Shown piece by piece: positions 19,233 to 32,210 of a stretch of 64,000 bases of DNA. The notes under the pieces were generated by a model. That model saw only the letters and a list, made by a program, of their open reading frames with translations. It made no database searches and had not been told where the DNA came from. The position numbers and the translations under genes were made by a program. Each line of letters begins with the position of its first letter. Position 1 is the first letter of the stretch. The DNA is from Vibrio aerogenes (GTDB lineage: Bacteria > Pseudomonadota > Gammaproteobacteria > Enterobacterales > Vibrionaceae), in contig NZ_AP024861.1 of assembly GCF_024346755.1 (NCBI RefSeq), positions 868,001 through 932,000 on the forward strand. Direction: 5' to 3'.

Positions 19233-22097
19233 ATGAGTGAATATAAAGATACCCTGAATTTACCTGAAACAGGGTTTCCAATGCGTGGCAATCTGGCTAA
19301 ACGCGAGCCGGAAATGCTGAAGCGCTGGTACGAAAAAGATTTATACGGTGAGATCCGTAAAGCGAAAAAAGGCAAGAAATCTTTTGTATTACATGATGGT
19401 CCTCCATATGCCAATGGAGATATTCATATTGGTCACGCATTAAATAAGATTCTTAAAGACATTATTATTAAATCCAAAACACTTTCTGGGTTTGACGCAC
19501 CTTATGTCCCCGGATGGGACTGTCACGGGCTTCCTATTGAACTTATGGTTGAAAAAAAAGTAGGCAAACCTGGTCAAAAAGTGACAGCAGCAGAGTTTCG
19601 TGAAAAATGTCGCGAATACGCCGCGGGTCAGGTAGAAGGGCAGAAAGAGAGCTTTAAGCGCCTTGGCATTCTTGGTGAATGGGATAAACCTTATCGCACA
19701 ATGGATTTTGCGACTGAAGCAAACATTATTCGTGCATTGGGAAAAATTGCCGATAAAGGGCACTTACTCAAAGGGTTTAAGCCTGTCCACTGGTGTACCG
19801 ACTGTGGTTCTGCATTAGCTGAAGCGGAAGTTGAATATAAAGATAAGGTATCTCCCTCTATCGACGTTCGTTTCAAAGCAGCAGATGAAGCGGCGTTGCT
19901 GGCTAAGTTTGCCTTGAATGAAGGTCATGAAGGTGAAGGTGAACTTTCCATTGTCATCTGGACTACGACCCCATGGACGTTACCTGCAAACCGGGCAGTA
20001 TGTTTACGTGATGACCTTGAATATGTGTTGATTCAGGTTGAAGCTAATTCTGAAACAGACCAGATTGCTGAAAGAATCATTGTGGCTTCAGAGCTGGCTA
20101 AAGATGTAATGGATCGGGCTGGAATTGCTCATTTCCACAATCTTGGTTTTGCGAAAGGTTCTGATTTGGAGTTAAGCCGCTTCAGGCATCCTTTTTATGA
20201 TTTTACTGTGCCAGCTATTCTGGGTGAACATGTAACGACTGATTCAGGGACCGGGGTTGTTCATACTGCACCGGGCCATGGTCAGGAAGATTTTGTCGTT
20301 GGGCAGAAGTATGACCTTGAAGTTGCAAACCCCGTTGGTTCGAATGGTGTCTTTCTTCCTGATACTGAGTTATTTGCAGGGCAACACGTCTTCAAAGCAA
20401 ATGATGCGGTTATTTCTGTATTAGAAGAAAAAGGCGCACTTTTACATCATCATGCATATGAACATAGTTATCCTCATTGCTGGCGTCATAAAACACCAAT
20501 TATTTTCAGAGCCACTCCGCAGTGGTTTGTTTCAATGGATCAGTCTGGATTGAGGAACAAAGCTTTAGGTGCAATTCAGGATGTTCAGTGGATTCCTGAC
20601 TGGGGACAAAACCGGATCGAAGCGATGATCGAAGGGCGTCCAGAGTGGTGTATTTCCAGACAGCGTACCTGGGGAACGCCGATTGCGTTATTTGTTCATA
20701 AAGAAACGGCTGAACTGCATCCCGATACTGTGGCTCTGATTGAAAAAGTGGCGTTGTTAGTTGAAGAAAAAGGGATCCAGGCATGGTGGGATTTGGAACC
20801 TGCGACTTTGCTTAGCCCTGAAGATGCAGAACAATATGAAAAAGTACTGGATACACTGGATGTGTGGTTTGATTCCGGTGTGACCCACTATGCGGTTGTT
20901 GATAGCCGTGAAGAGTTCAATGGTCAACCCGCAGATATGTATCTCGAAGGTTCGGATCAGCACCGCGGCTGGTTCCAGTCGTCTTTGATTTCATCGATTG
21001 CGATGAAAGATAAAGCACCATACAAGCAAGTCTTGACGCATGGTTTTACCGTTGACGGACAAGGGCGGAAAATGTCCAAGTCTATCGGTAACACGGTTGC
21101 ACCAAAAGATGTTGTGAACAAGCTGGGTGCTGATATTCTGCGCCTTTGGGTTGCATCGACAGATTATACCGGTGAAGTTGCTGTGTCTGATGAGATACTG
21201 AAGCGTAGTGCTGATGCATACCGGAGAATCCGTAATACAGCACGTTTCCTGCTGTCTAATCTGAACGGTTTTAACCCTGAAACGGATTTGGTTCCGGTAC
21301 AGGATATGATTGCATTAGACAAATGGGCTGTGAGCCAGGCATTAGCTGCTCAGGAAGAGATCATTCAATCATATGATACGTATAATACACATGCGGTTGT
21401 ACAGCGATTGATGCATTTCTGCTCAATTGAAATGGGTTCTTTCTATCTTGATGTCATTAAGGATCGTCAGTATACAGCCAAGCGTGGTGGTCACGCTCAG
21501 CGGAGCTGTCAGACGGCACTGTTTTACATTGTTGAAGCTTTAGTTCGCTGGATGGCGCCGGTTATGTCATTTACTGCGGATGAAATCTGGTCTGAGATGC
21601 CAGAGAAACAAGCTGATGGTGAATCACGGGATACCTTTGTTTTTACTGCTGAATGGTACAATGGACTGGTTGGTCTTGAAGATGGTGAAGCATTTGATAA
21701 TGCTTTCTGGTCTGAGATTCAACATGTTCGTGGTGCTGTGAATAAGTTACTTGAGTCTGCGCGTAGTGAAAAAACTATTGGTGGCTCTTTGCAGGCCGAA
21801 GTTATCCTGTTCGCGGACGATAAGCTGGCAGAACAACTGGAACAACTTGAGGATGAGCTGCGTTTTGTTCTGTTGACCTCAAAAGCGACAGTGAAGCCAC
21901 TTGCCGAAAAATCTTCAGGTGCACATGAAACAGAAGTGGATGGGTTATTTGTTGAGGTGATGGCAACTGAATATGAAAAATGTGAGCGTTGCTGGCATCA
22001 TACGTCAGATGTGGGCTCGGTTGAAGGCCATGAACATATCTGTGGACGTTGTGTATCGAACGTTGAAGGTGATGGCGAAATCAGAAAATTTGCGTAA
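19233..22097 (+). CDS. ileS: isoleucyl-tRNA synthetase
   Basis: Class I synthetase that charges tRNA-Ile and edits misactivated valine. 954 residues, slightly longer than E. coli (938). HIGH is at 65-68 and KMSKS at 613-617, with the CP1 editing domain between ([12 protein letters not shown] about 250). The C-terminus has two CxxC zinc knuckles (CERC and CGRC). Stop is 11 bp from lspA. Confidence 0.97.
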   Translation: MSEYKDTLNLPETGFPMRGNLAKREPEMLKRWYEKDLYGEIRKAKKGKKSFVLHDGPPYANGDIHIGHALNKILKDIIIKSKTLSGFDAPYVPGWDCHGLPIELMVEKKVGKPGQKVTAAEFREKCREYAAGQVEGQKESFKRLGILGEWDKPYRTMDFATEANIIRALGKIADKGHLLKGFKPVHWCTDCGSALAEAEVEYKDKVSPSIDVRFKAADEAALLAKFALNEGHEGEGELSIVIWTTTPWTLPANRAVCLRDDLEYVLIQVEANSETDQIAERIIVASELAKDVMDRAGIAHFHNLGFAKGSDLELSRFRHPFYDFTVPAILGEHVTTDSGTGVVHTAPGHGQEDFVVGQKYDLEVANPVGSNGVFLPDTELFAGQHVFKANDAVISVLEEKGALLHHHAYEHSYPHCWRHKTPIIFRATPQWFVSMDQSGLRNKALGAIQDVQWIPDWGQNRIEAMIEGRPEWCISRQRTWGTPIALFVHKETAELHPDTVALIEKVALLVEEKGIQAWWDLEPATLLSPEDAEQYEKVLDTLDVWFDSGVTHYAVVDSREEFNGQPADMYLEGSDQHRGWFQSSLISSIAMKDKAPYKQVLTHGFTVDGQGRKMSKSIGNTVAPKDVVNKLGADILRLWVASTDYTGEVAVSDEILKRSADAYRRIRNTARFLLSNLNGFNPETDLVPVQDMIALDKWAVSQALAAQEEIIQSYDTYNTHAVVQRLMHFCSIEMGSFYLDVIKDRQYTAKRGGHAQRSCQTALFYIVEALVRWMAPVMSFTADEIWSEMPEKQADGESRDTFVFTAEWYNGLVGLEDGEAFDNAFWSEIQHVRGAVNKLLESARSEKTIGGSLQAEVILFADDKLAEQLEQLEDELRFVLLTSKATVKPLAEKSSGAHETEVDGLFVEVMATEYEKCERCWHHTSDVGSVEGHEHICGRCVSNVEGDGEIRKFA

Positions 22098-22108
22098 AAA
22101 ACTGGCAG

Positions 22109-22603
22109 ATGAAAATGACTGAACTTACATTGAAAAACTCAGGTCTACGCTGGCTGTGGCTGGCAGCCTTGGTTTTTGTACTGGATATTTCTGTAAAATA
22201 TCTGGTCATGAGCAATATGGGATATGGCCTGACACATCGTGTCGAGGTGCTTCCGTTTTTCAACCTGTTATATGTTCATAACCATGGTGCCGCATTCAGT
22301 TTTTTGAGTGATCAATCCGGATGGCAGCGATGGCTCTTTGCCGGGATCGCATTTGGCGTTGTATTCCTTCTGCTTTATTGGATGAGAAAACAACCAGCTT
22401 CAGAAAAGTGGAGTAACATAGCATATGCTATGATCATTGGCGGTGCTGTCGGAAATGTTTTTGATCGGATAGTTCATGGATATGTTGTCGACTATCTTGA
22501 TTTTTATTGGAAAGATTATCATTGGCCAGCATTTAATTTAGCAGATAGCTCGATTTGTATTGGTGCTGCTATGCTGATTTTAGATGGTTTCCGGAAAAAG
22601 TAG
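22109..22603 (+). CDS. lspA: lipoprotein signal peptidase (signal peptidase II)
   Basis: Inner-membrane aspartyl protease that cleaves diacylated prolipoproteins before the lipid-modified cysteine, acting after Lgt. 164 residues, four membrane segments. The two catalytic aspartates lie in NVFDRIVHG (about 113) and FNLADSSI (about 143). An alternative ATG two codons downstream is possible. Confidence 0.96.
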   Translation: MKMTELTLKNSGLRWLWLAALVFVLDISVKYLVMSNMGYGLTHRVEVLPFFNLLYVHNHGAAFSFLSDQSGWQRWLFAGIAFGVVFLLLYWMRKQPASEKWSNIAYAMIIGGAVGNVFDRIVHGYVVDYLDFYWKDYHWPAFNLADSSICIGAAMLILDGFRKK

Positions 22604-22658
22604 ACTTATTACTCTGCTAAAAACAGGTGAATAAGCATTAAATTTGTTCAATAACCCT

Positions 22659-22691
22659 AAGCGCTGTCTGTTGATTCGGAGAGCGCTTTTT
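22659..22691 (+). terminator. weak hairpin between lspA and fkpB
   Basis: AAGCGCT (22659-22665) pairs with AGCGCTT (22682-22688), followed by TTT, with a 16-nt loop. It may attenuate transcription between lspA and fkpB; the T tract is short. Confidence 0.4.
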
Positions 22692-22730
22692 GTCATAAAG
22701 GGGCTGTCCCCCGGAGAAGAAGCGAAGGTC

Positions 22731-23162
22731 ATGACAATTACAATCCAAAAAGATAGTTCGGTAGCGCTGCATTTTACGATTAAGCTGGAGGATGGCTCTG
22801 TTGCTGATAGTACATATCAGGCCAATAAACCAGCACGGCTGGTCGTCGGTGACGGAAGTCTGAGTGACAATTTTGAAAAATGTCTGTTGGGATTAAAAGC
22901 CGGTGATAAAAAGTCGATTGCTCTTGAAGCTCAGGATGCATTCGGACTTCCAAATCCGGATAATATCCACCACATGGAGCGGAGCCGCTTTGTTGGGCAG
23001 GAACTGGAAGTCGGTATCATCATGGCATTCAGTGGACCTGATGGTGCAGAAATTCCGGGAATTATTTCAGAAATAAACGGGGATTCTGTCACTGTTGATT
23101 TTAATCACCCTTTATCCGGACAGAATGTTGTGTTTGATGTTGAAATTTTGTCGGTTGATTAA
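22731..23162 (+). CDS. fkpB: FKBP-type peptidyl-prolyl cis-trans isomerase, SlpA/FkpB
   Basis: A 143-residue SlyD-like FKBP: isomerase half-domain, an insert-in-flap (about 65-115), then the closing strand ending [23 protein letters not shown] choose ATG 22731 ([10 protein letters not shown]), which matches family length; the longer in-frame extension upstream crosses the hairpin and is not conserved in type. It sits between lspA and ispH as in enterobacteria. Confidence 0.93.
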   Translation: MTITIQKDSSVALHFTIKLEDGSVADSTYQANKPARLVVGDGSLSDNFEKCLLGLKAGDKKSIALEAQDAFGLPNPDNIHHMERSRFVGQELEVGIIMAFSGPDGAEIPGIISEINGDSVTVDFNHPLSGQNVVFDVEILSVD

Positions 23163-23206
23163 ATAGGTATTACTGGTGTCTGTCAAATTATTCTGTGAGC
23201 TTTAAC

Positions 23207-24157
23207 ATGAAAATATTATTAGCAAACCCACGGGGGTTCTGTGCCGGTGTTGATCGGGCGATTAGTATCGTTGAACGGGCATTATCTATCTATCAGCCAC
23301 CGATTTATGTTCGCCATGAAGTGGTTCATAATCGGTTTGTTGTTGAAGACCTGAAACAGAGAGGCGCTGTTTTTGTTGAAGAGCTCCATGAAGTGCCTGA
23401 CAATAATATTGTTATTTTTTCTGCCCACGGAGTTTCTCAGGCTGTCAGAAATGAAGCAAAAAGCCGGGATTTAACGGTTTTCGACGCCACTTGTCCTTTG
23501 GTGACTAAGGTTCATATGGAGGTTGCCCGTGCCAGCCGGAAGAGCATGGAAGTTGTTTTGATCGGACATGCAGGTCATCCTGAAGTAGAAGGCACTATGG
23601 GACAGTATTCCAGTGAAACTGGCGGTATGTATCTGGTTGAAAATACAGAAGATGTTATGAAACTGAAATCTGTGGTTAAGCAGCCTGATAATCTTCATTA
23701 TGTCAGTCAGACTACACTATCTGTCGATGAAACGGCTGATGTCATTGAAAAGCTCAGGGAAGTTTTTCCTGAGATACAAGGGCCAAGAAAAGATGATATC
23801 TGTTACGCAACGCAAAACCGCCAGGATGCGGTGAGAATGCTTGCCCGACAGGTTGATATTATGATCGTTGTCGGTTCTCGTAATTCATCTAACTCGACCC
23901 GGTTGAAAGAACTGGCTGAAAAGCTGGGAACCCAAGGGTATTTAACCGATCGTCCCGAAGATATTGATGCTTCATGGTTCCGGGATGTGAAGACGATAGG
24001 TGTGACAGCTGGTGCATCAGCACCTGAAGAACTGGTCAATCAAATTTTAGAGCGGATTCAGTCTTTGGGAGCGACATCAGTTGAAGAAATTTCCGGAAGG
24101 GAAGAGAATATGTTTTTTGAAGTTCCCAAAGAACTGCAGGTCAGGCAGGTTATATAA
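23207..24157 (+). CDS. ispH: 4-hydroxy-3-methylbut-2-enyl diphosphate reductase
   Basis: Last step of the MEP isoprenoid pathway, making IPP and DMAPP; a 4Fe-4S enzyme. Starting at ATG 23207 gives 316 residues, the E. coli length. Cluster ligands are Cys12 (GFCAGVD), Cys96 (TCPLV) and the Cys at about 199 (CYATQNRQ). A GTG at 23195 is in frame but has no SD. Ends the ribF-ileS operon before a strong terminator. Confidence 0.96.
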   Translation: MKILLANPRGFCAGVDRAISIVERALSIYQPPIYVRHEVVHNRFVVEDLKQRGAVFVEELHEVPDNNIVIFSAHGVSQAVRNEAKSRDLTVFDATCPLVTKVHMEVARASRKSMEVVLIGHAGHPEVEGTMGQYSSETGGMYLVENTEDVMKLKSVVKQPDNLHYVSQTTLSVDETADVIEKLREVFPEIQGPRKDDICYATQNRQDAVRMLARQVDIMIVVGSRNSSNSTRLKELAEKLGTQGYLTDRPEDIDASWFRDVKTIGVTAGASAPEELVNQILERIQSLGATSVEEISGREENMFFEVPKELQVRQVI

Positions 24158-24163
24158 TCAGAA

Positions 24164-24201
24164 AAGAGTTCTTCATTGATGAAGAACTCTTCCGGTTTTT
24201 C
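24164..24201. terminator. convergent terminator between ispH and cstA
   Basis: A perfect 13-bp stem AAGAGTTCTTCAT / ATGAAGAACTCTT (24164-24191) with a 2-nt gap. A T run follows a few bases later on the plus strand and TTTTC follows on the minus strand, so it can serve both convergent genes. Confidence 0.85.
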
Positions 24202-24223
24202 TCTTATCTATTTCAGGAATGAG

Positions 24224-25705
24224 CTAAGTGATTCTGGTCAGATTGTCCGTTGCTTTGTCTGAATGACTCAGGTTTTTGTGTTTTCCTGCAACTTTGATCA
24301 CATATGCCAATACAGCGACAGAGCCGATAAAGCCAAGAATCGTTGATATTTGCATAGGTAGTCCAAACCCTAAAGTCTGACTGCTCAGGATAAAACTGAT
24401 ACAAACTGTCGTCATAAAGAGCGCTGGAATGGATGTAATCCAATGCAATTTTTGATGTCGAATCAGATATGCAGAAGCTGTCCATAGCATAATGACTGCA
24501 GTGCTTTGATTCGCAAAACCGAAGTATCTCCAGATAATACCAAAGTCAACTTGAGTGAGTATTCCGCCAATAACAAAGAGTGGCATGGCCATCATCAGGC
24601 GGCTCTTCAATGTTTTTTGCTCAAGGTTAAAGTACTCAGCAAGAATAAGGCGGCTTGAACGGAATGCTGTATCTCCTGAAGTAATCGGCAGAATAACGAC
24701 ACCCAGGAAGGCAAGGATACCGCCAAATACCCCTAGCAATCCAAACGATGAGGTATAAACTACGTTTCCCGGACCTCCGTGGCTGACGGCATCGGCGAGC
24801 CCATCGACTGAGTCAAAGAACGAAAGAGAAATAGTACACCAGATGAGTGCGATAATCCCTTCACCAATCATGGCACCATAAAAGACAAACCGTCCGTTCT
24901 TTTCATTCTCCATACATCTTGCCATCAATGGCGATTGTGTTGCGTGAAAGCCCGAAATTGCACCACATGCAATGGTAATAAACAACGCTGGCCAGAGCGG
25001 CATGTCATGAGGGTTCAAATTACTGAACATATCACCAAACTGAAATCCGGGCATGATCGTATGTTCACCGGAGAACGATATGGCGGTCATCAGGCCGACA
25101 GACATGAAAATTAACAATGCGCCAAATACCGGATATAGTCTTCCGATAATTTTATCGACCGGAACAATCGTTGCGAGAATGTAGTAGGCAAAAATGATGA
25201 CAACCATGGCCCCGGTTCCAAGGTGAAGCGAAGTCTGCTCATTGATTAGGTTTGTCAGCATACCCGCAGGTGCAGAAACAAATACGACACCGACCAGAAC
25301 CAACAGGATAATCGCGAAGACATTCATGAAGTGCCTCGGACTATTCCCCAGATACTTTCCTGTTATGCTGGGTACAGACGCTCCGTTATTTCTGATTGAT
25401 AGCATGCCTGAGAAGTAATCATGAACAGCGCCGGCAAAGATACTGCCAATGACAATCCACAGTAAGGCGGCAGGACCATATAAGGCACCCATGATGGGGC
25501 CAAAAATAGGGCCGACTCCCGCAATGTTAAGAAGTTGAACTAAATAGACTTTTGAGGTTGGAAGTGGAACATAATCAACACCATCCTGCTGTGTATATGC
25601 TGGTGTCGCCCGCTTTTCATTAATACCAAAGATTCTTTCAATAAAGGATCCGTAAATGAAATAACCGCCGATTAATGCGGCAAGACATATCAAAAACCAC
25701 CACAT
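24224..25705 (-). CDS. cstA: carbon starvation protein A family transporter (pyruvate type)
   Basis: Polytopic inner-membrane transporter of the CstA/BtsT family, which imports pyruvate and peptides under carbon limitation. I choose ATG 25705 (MWWFLICLAALIGG) because AGGAAG is six bases upstream; this gives 493 residues, the short Vibrio form, against about 700 in E. coli. The conserved LLNIAGVGPIFGPIMGALYGP is at about 54-74, and about 13-15 helices follow. A pyruvate-sensing-type BtsSR pair is encoded 4-6 kb away. The gene ends against a convergent terminator. Confidence 0.9.
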   Translation of the reverse strand: MWWFLICLAALIGGYFIYGSFIERIFGINEKRATPAYTQQDGVDYVPLPTSKVYLVQLLNIAGVGPIFGPIMGALYGPAALLWIVIGSIFAGAVHDYFSGMLSIRNNGASVPSITGKYLGNSPRHFMNVFAIILLVLVGVVFVSAPAGMLTNLINEQTSLHLGTGAMVVIIFAYYILATIVPVDKIIGRLYPVFGALLIFMSVGLMTAISFSGEHTIMPGFQFGDMFSNLNPHDMPLWPALFITIACGAISGFHATQSPLMARCMENEKNGRFVFYGAMIGEGIIALIWCTISLSFFDSVDGLADAVSHGGPGNVVYTSSFGLLGVFGGILAFLGVVILPITSGDTAFRSSRLILAEYFNLEQKTLKSRLMMAMPLFVIGGILTQVDFGIIWRYFGFANQSTAVIMLWTASAYLIRHQKLHWITSIPALFMTTVCISFILSSQTLGFGLPMQISTILGFIGSVAVLAYVIKVAGKHKNLSHSDKATDNLTRIT

Positions 25706-26060
25706 AGTTATCTTCCTTTGGTTACGCATAAAAAGAATGCATGGTTCAGATTAAACGCACAAACAGGTCAGTGCATTTAAAACTCCATTCAATGGTTGTA
25801 TATGAATTTTAATGGCAGATGTAGCGATTAAGTGGTTGTTGGCGGCAGCTTCAGGTATGGTGCTGTTATGTCTTCGAATCTCAGACATATCTCTGGCCTA
25901 TAATGTATTGACTTGCACGCTGCCCCGGTGAGACATATATTCAGCTGGTTTCTGTCTCAGTTTCCAGGTTCCGGTATTGCAGGTGTGATTTCGCTGTCAT
26001 GACAGCCACTTGAGTGACTATCATAATGGTGGCATAGTTATGAAAAAGCATGGAGTTGAT
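25706..26060. other. divergent intergenic region cstA / small lipoprotein
   Basis: About 355 bp without a supported gene. It must contain the cstA promoter (minus) and that of the lipoprotein gene (plus). A TATAAT hexamer is at 25899-25904 on the plus strand with a poor -35. I did not find a clear CRP palindrome or a BtsR site. Confidence 0.4.
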
Positions 26061-26405
26061 ATGAAAAACCCAGTTTGGTTCATTGTCATTGTATTGTTTA
26101 TCTCGGGGTGTTCGGCTTCTGATCCAGATGGAGCACAAGGGAAAAACTGGTATCAGGCTGGATATCGTGATGGTGTTGCCGGCCATCATCAGAGGACTTA
26201 TAAAGTATTATCTGCTTTGGATGTGACCCAACAATCGGATTACGACAAAGGTTATACAGATGGGGTGAAGGTTTTCTGTAATCCTGATTTTGCATACCAG
26301 ATTGGACTTTCAGGGCAGTATTATGACGGAATTTGTGACGGGACTGCAAATGGCAACCGCTTCCGGCTCGAATGGCGTCGCGGCTGGCAGCAGTTCACTC
26401 AGTAA
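26061..26405 (+). CDS. small DUF2799-like lipoprotein
   Basis: A 114-residue predicted lipoprotein: short N-region, hydrophobic core and lipobox (FISGC, Cys about 18). The mature part has repeated G-x-x-D-G motifs (YRDGVAGH, YTDGVKVFC, CDGTANG), which resemble DUF2799 proteins of unknown role. I chose ATG 26061 since GGAG is five bases upstream; in-frame ATGs at 26040 and earlier would put charged residues before the signal. Converges with murQ. Confidence 0.75.
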   Translation: MKNPVWFIVIVLFISGCSASDPDGAQGKNWYQAGYRDGVAGHHQRTYKVLSALDVTQQSDYDKGYTDGVKVFCNPDFAYQIGLSGQYYDGICDGTANGNRFRLEWRRGWQQFTQ

Positions 26406-26415
26406 TCAGGCTGGC

Positions 26416-28474
<2,059 letters not shown>

Positions 28475-28575
28475 GTTGGTCTCTTCAGGTTTAGGCTATC
28501 AAACATTGCCATTGTAATTTAAACTGCATAGTCTCACCAGATAAATGCAATACTGAACAGAATCAGGAGCTTGAC

Positions 28576-29565
28576 ATGGGGCCGCTGTGGCTGGACATCA
28601 AAACATATGAGCTGGACTCAGAAGAGAAAGAAATGCTGGCACATCCGGCAATTGGTGGTGTGATATTGTTTTCACGCAATTATCATGATCCCCGGCAGCT
28701 TGAGGCTTTAAACGACTCTTTGCGTCAGGCTGCAGGCGCACCTGTGCTGATTGGTGTTGACCAGGAAGGGGGACGGGTCCAGCGTTTTAAAGATGGATTT
28801 ACCCGTTTACCGGCAGCCAGCCAGTACGCGACACAAAAGAACGGGACAGAACTTGCTGCTTTAGGCGGCTGGTTAATGGCTGCGGAATTGATTGCCACAG
28901 GTGTTGATCTGAGTTTCGCTCCGGTACTGGATGTCGGGTTCGGTTGTCAGGCAATTCATGACAGAGCATTTGGTGAAGATATTGAGACAGTTCAGCGTTT
29001 CAGCCGGGCTTTTTTACAGGGAATGAAAAGCTCAGGAATGGCAACAACGGGAAAGCATTTTCCCGGTCACGGTCATGTGCTTGCTGATTCTCATCTTGAG
29101 ACACCTTATGATGAACGAAAAACCGTTATATCAGAAGATATGTCGGTTTTTCGTTCGCATATTGAGGAGAATTTGCTGGATGCTGTGATGCCCGCTCATG
29201 TCGTTTATCCGCATTATGATGATAAACCGGCCAGTGGTTCTCCGTTTTGGCTGAAAGAAGTGCTTCGTCAAAAGCTCGGGTTTCATGGCATTATTTTTTC
29301 TGATGACCTGAGTATGAGCGGGGCATCGGTTATGGGCGATATTGTATCAAGGGCAAATCAGGCCTTAGATGCAGGTTGTGATATGCTCCTTGTTTGTAAT
29401 GATCGCGCTGCAACCGTCCGGCTGTTGGATAACTTAGTTGTTTCCGGAATTCCTCAGGCAGCCTGTTTACAAAGAAAGCGCCCCCTTTCCCGGAAAGCAT
29501 TAGTCAATATGCCTGAATGGCGAAAGGCCCGGGAAGCAATACGACCTCTGTGTGATATTGAATGA
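28576..29565 (+). CDS. nagZ: beta-N-acetylhexosaminidase NagZ
   Basis: Cytoplasmic glycoside hydrolase family 3 enzyme that removes GlcNAc from anhydromuropeptides. 329 residues; family motif KHFPGHG at 160-166, a flexible-loop DSH just after, and the nucleophile Asp in SDDLSMSGA near 240. AGGAG is six bases before ATG. Divergent from anmK-murQ, making a compact peptidoglycan-recycling cluster; in other bacteria NagZ products influence AmpC induction. Confidence 0.96.
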   Translation: MGPLWLDIKTYELDSEEKEMLAHPAIGGVILFSRNYHDPRQLEALNDSLRQAAGAPVLIGVDQEGGRVQRFKDGFTRLPAASQYATQKNGTELAALGGWLMAAELIATGVDLSFAPVLDVGFGCQAIHDRAFGEDIETVQRFSRAFLQGMKSSGMATTGKHFPGHGHVLADSHLETPYDERKTVISEDMSVFRSHIEENLLDAVMPAHVVYPHYDDKPASGSPFWLKEVLRQKLGFHGIIFSDDLSMSGASVMGDIVSRANQALDAGCDMLLVCNDRAATVRLLDNLVVSGIPQAACLQRKRPLSRKALVNMPEWRKAREAIRPLCDIE

Positions 29566-29575
29566 TGTACACGCT

Positions 29576-30289
29576 CTAAAATCCAAGGCTTTCCTTGAGA
29601 TTTTTCAGATGTCTTCTGCTGACAGGGACAATATGCCGTGATTGGGTGATGATTTCTGCCAGGCCGTTATCGAGTAGTTTGATTTCCTGAATCGATTTGG
29701 GATGAATCAGGTACTGGCGATGGCAGCGTAGTAATGGTGTTTTTTCTTCCAGATGTTTTAAAGTCAGTTGTGTTGTCGCCTGACGTTGGTGTGTTTGGAC
29801 ATGAACGCCGCTGATATCACTGTAAGCCAGCTCAATTTCATTGACTGGGATGATCACGATACGGTTGAGTCCGACGCATGGAATCTGTTCCAGTGATTTC
29901 GGTATGATTGAAGAGACATCTTGTTTTCTGGTTATATCGCGCCGGAGCCGCTCAATCGTTTTATGCAGCCTTTTTTCTTCGACCGGTTTCAAAAGATAAT
30001 CGAACGCATTATTCTCAAAGGCCTGAATCGCGTATTGTTCATAGGCTGTAATAAATACAATTCGCGGAATAGTTTCCGGGTCAAGCATACTCAATAGCTC
30101 AATGCCTGAAATCTGAGGCATCTGAATATCCAGAAATACAACATCTGGTTTATGTTGATGCAGTTGTTTAAATCCTTCAATGGCATTGGCGGCTTCACCT
30201 AAAATTTCTATCTGCTCCGTTTCTCTGAGTAGCTGAATCAGTTCTGATCGGGCATGGATTTCATCATCAATTATAATCGCCGTGATCAT
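29576..30289 (-). CDS. btsR: LytTR-family response regulator, BtsR type
   Basis: 237 residues: receiver domain (about 1-120) with phosphoacceptor Asp54 in FLDIQMP and the acidic pair IDDE near the start, then a LytTR DNA-binding domain (about 135-237; HRQYLIHPKSI segment). Only 9 bp separate it from the upstream kinase gene. BtsSR-type pairs sense external pyruvate in E. coli and some vibrios and switch on CstA/BtsT-family transporters; the nearby cstA is the likely target, which is inference. Confidence 0.85.
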   Translation of the reverse strand: MITAIIIDDEIHARSELIQLLRETEQIEILGEAANAIEGFKQLHQHKPDVVFLDIQMPQISGIELLSMLDPETIPRIVFITAYEQYAIQAFENNAFDYLLKPVEEKRLHKTIERLRRDITRKQDVSSIIPKSLEQIPCVGLNRIVIIPVNEIELAYSDISGVHVQTHQRQATTQLTLKHLEEKTPLLRCHRQYLIHPKSIQEIKLLDNGLAEIITQSRHIVPVSRRHLKNLKESLGF

Positions 30290-30298
30290 ACAGTCCTC

Positions 30299-31990
30299 TT
30301 AATATTCACGTGGCAATAAGAATTGTATTTTGGTAAATACATCTGGTTCAACAGAGGTTTGGAGCTGGGACTGGTGTCCAAAATAATTAATCAGACGTTT
30401 ATTCACCATTTTGATCCCCAATCCGTCGGAAGAGGCATGATGCTCAAACCGGCCTGCATTATCTTCAACAATGATGAGATCACCGCCTTGTACTGGTTGG
30501 TTATAGATGTGAACTTTTCCTCCGGTAAGCAGATTTGAAGTGCCATGCTTAATTGCATTTTCCACCAGCGGTTGCAGAGTGAATGTTGGCAGCTGTTTTT
30601 CGAATAATTCACTGTCAATGTTAATCCCGACTTCCAGTCGGTCACTAAACCGGGCTTGTTCAATCATCAGATATGATTTGATGTGAGATAACTCTTCACT
30701 GAGTGTGATTGTTTCAACATTCTGTTTCAGATTACTGCGGAAAAACCGGGATAGGTGTTGGATTAATATTCTTGCTTTCTCCGGGTCAGTCCTTGTGATA
30801 GCACTAATCGTATTCAGGGCATTGAATAAAAAGTGTGGGTTGATTTGTGCCTGTAACAGTTTCATTTCCAAACGGGAAAGCAGCATTTTCTTTTGCTGAT
30901 ATTCCCCATGTAATATTTGACTTGATAGTAATTGTGCGATGCCTTCTGCCATTGACATATTAATTGAAGAAAACAGCTTACTTTTGCACTCATATAATTT
31001 AATCGTGCCAATCACCCTGTCATCAACCCGGAGTGGGATGATTAGTGCCGAGCCCAGTTTACATGTTTTTGAAAGCGAGCATTGATATGGTTTTTCGATG
31101 CCATCAAGATAGATGATTTCATTTTTTTCAATCGCTTCTATGGTTTTATCTGAGGAAATCGGTGTATCAGGGCGGTGGTGATCATCGCCAACCCCAATGA
31201 AAGCAAGAATCTTATTTCTGTCTGTGATCGAGACTGCGCCAACATTAGTTTCTTCATATATGACCCGCGCTACTTTTTGTGCATGATGGCGGTTGAATTC
31301 ATGAAACTGTATGCCAACCGACCGTTCAGTAATCCTGAGTGCTTTGCGGGAAAAGGCGGCAGAGTATGATTCATAGATAGATTTTTTGTCCTGCAGGATA
31401 CTCATAAAAAGCGCAGCACCTACGGAATTGGCAATCATCATTGGCGCGGCAATGGTTCTGACTAATTCAATGGCCTGTGTTTGCGGTTGAGCGACAAAAG
31501 CAATAATCAGCATTTGAATAACTTCGGCACAGAAAGTGACACTGAATACAACGGGGGTGCTGAAAAGTAGTTCTTTTTTATAATGTTTCAACAGAAATAA
31601 ATGCAGTATCCCCCCGATTAAACCTTCGGTTGTTGTTGAGATAGCACAGGCAAGATCGGTAAATCCTCCAAGTGTATACCGATGGATGCCGCCAGTGAGC
31701 CCGACAGCGACCCCGACAACCGGGCCACCCAGCAACCCGCCCATCACTGCACCGATTGCCCGTGTATTCGCGATGGCATCATTAATTTGCTGGCCAAAGT
31801 ACGTTCCCAGAATGCAGAAAAGAGAAAAGAGTACATAAATAGACAATTTATGCTCTAATCTGGATGAGATATTGAGTATGGGCAGAAACAGAGGGGTTTT
31901 GCTGAGCATATAAGCCAAAACCAGATAGACACACATCTGTTGTAGCAAAGAGAGGATTAAGTCCATAATTATTAAAGTCTCAATGAGCAT
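30299..31990 (-). CDS. btsS: LytS-family sensor histidine kinase, BtsS type
   Basis: 563 residues: five to six N-terminal membrane helices of the 5TM-5TMR-LYT type (about 10-210), a GAF domain (about 225-350), then a LytS-type kinase with phosphoacceptor His386 in INPHFLFNALNTI and a HATPase with VENAIKHG and DNAG boxes. Signals through the adjacent LytTR regulator. An in-frame ATG at 31966 would give a start more like relatives (MDLILSLLQQM); the AAGGA before 31990 favours the longer form slightly. Confidence 0.87.
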   Translation of the reverse strand: MLIETLIIMDLILSLLQQMCVYLVLAYMLSKTPLFLPILNISSRLEHKLSIYVLFSLFCILGTYFGQQINDAIANTRAIGAVMGGLLGGPVVGVAVGLTGGIHRYTLGGFTDLACAISTTTEGLIGGILHLFLLKHYKKELLFSTPVVFSVTFCAEVIQMLIIAFVAQPQTQAIELVRTIAAPMMIANSVGAALFMSILQDKKSIYESYSAAFSRKALRITERSVGIQFHEFNRHHAQKVARVIYEETNVGAVSITDRNKILAFIGVGDDHHRPDTPISSDKTIEAIEKNEIIYLDGIEKPYQCSLSKTCKLGSALIIPLRVDDRVIGTIKLYECKSKLFSSINMSMAEGIAQLLSSQILHGEYQQKKMLLSRLEMKLLQAQINPHFLFNALNTISAITRTDPEKARILIQHLSRFFRSNLKQNVETITLSEELSHIKSYLMIEQARFSDRLEVGINIDSELFEKQLPTFTLQPLVENAIKHGTSNLLTGGKVHIYNQPVQGGDLIIVEDNAGRFEHHASSDGLGIKMVNKRLINYFGHQSQLQTSVEPDVFTKIQFLLPREY

Positions 31991-32070
31991 CTGTCCTTGT
32001 AAGTCTTTATTTTATATGAACCTTTTTCAGTAAGACATCTCTCATTGTTAATTCTGTGAACAAAATGTTG

Positions 32071-32088
32071 TGTAAAAATAAGTTTACA
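32071..32088. promoter_or_regulatory. TyrR box upstream of aroF-tyrA
   Basis: TGTAAA-AATAAG-TTTACA is an exact match to the strong TyrR consensus TGTAAAN6TTTACA. It lies about 120 bp before the aroF start. A TyrR-tyrosine complex here would repress the operon, as at E. coli aroF-tyrA. Confidence 0.85.
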
Positions 32089-32182
32089 ATAAATGTTTTT
32101 TAATTTTTACACTTGAAAACTTTATTGTCGCTGTTAATTTATGGGAATGAGCTGTCGCTGTATATAAAGTGACATTTATTTT

Positions 32183-32200
32183 TGTATATATTTTTTTACG
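32183..32200. promoter_or_regulatory. possible weak TyrR box next to the aroF ribosome-binding site
   Basis: TGTATA-TATTTT-TTTACG matches the TyrR half-sites at 10 of 12 positions and lies just before the aroF SD. E. coli TyrR operons often pair a strong and a weak box, which is why I list it. Confidence 0.4.
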
Positions 32201-32210
32201 GTAAGAGATA

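Noticed and set aside
22644..22730. N-terminal extension of fkpB to 172 residues
   Set aside because: The extension crosses a hairpin and is absent in family length; ATG 22731 gives the normal 143-residue protein.
25861..26000. CRP site upstream of cstA
   Set aside because: A TGTGA half-site at about 25985 lacks a TCACA partner at the right spacing.
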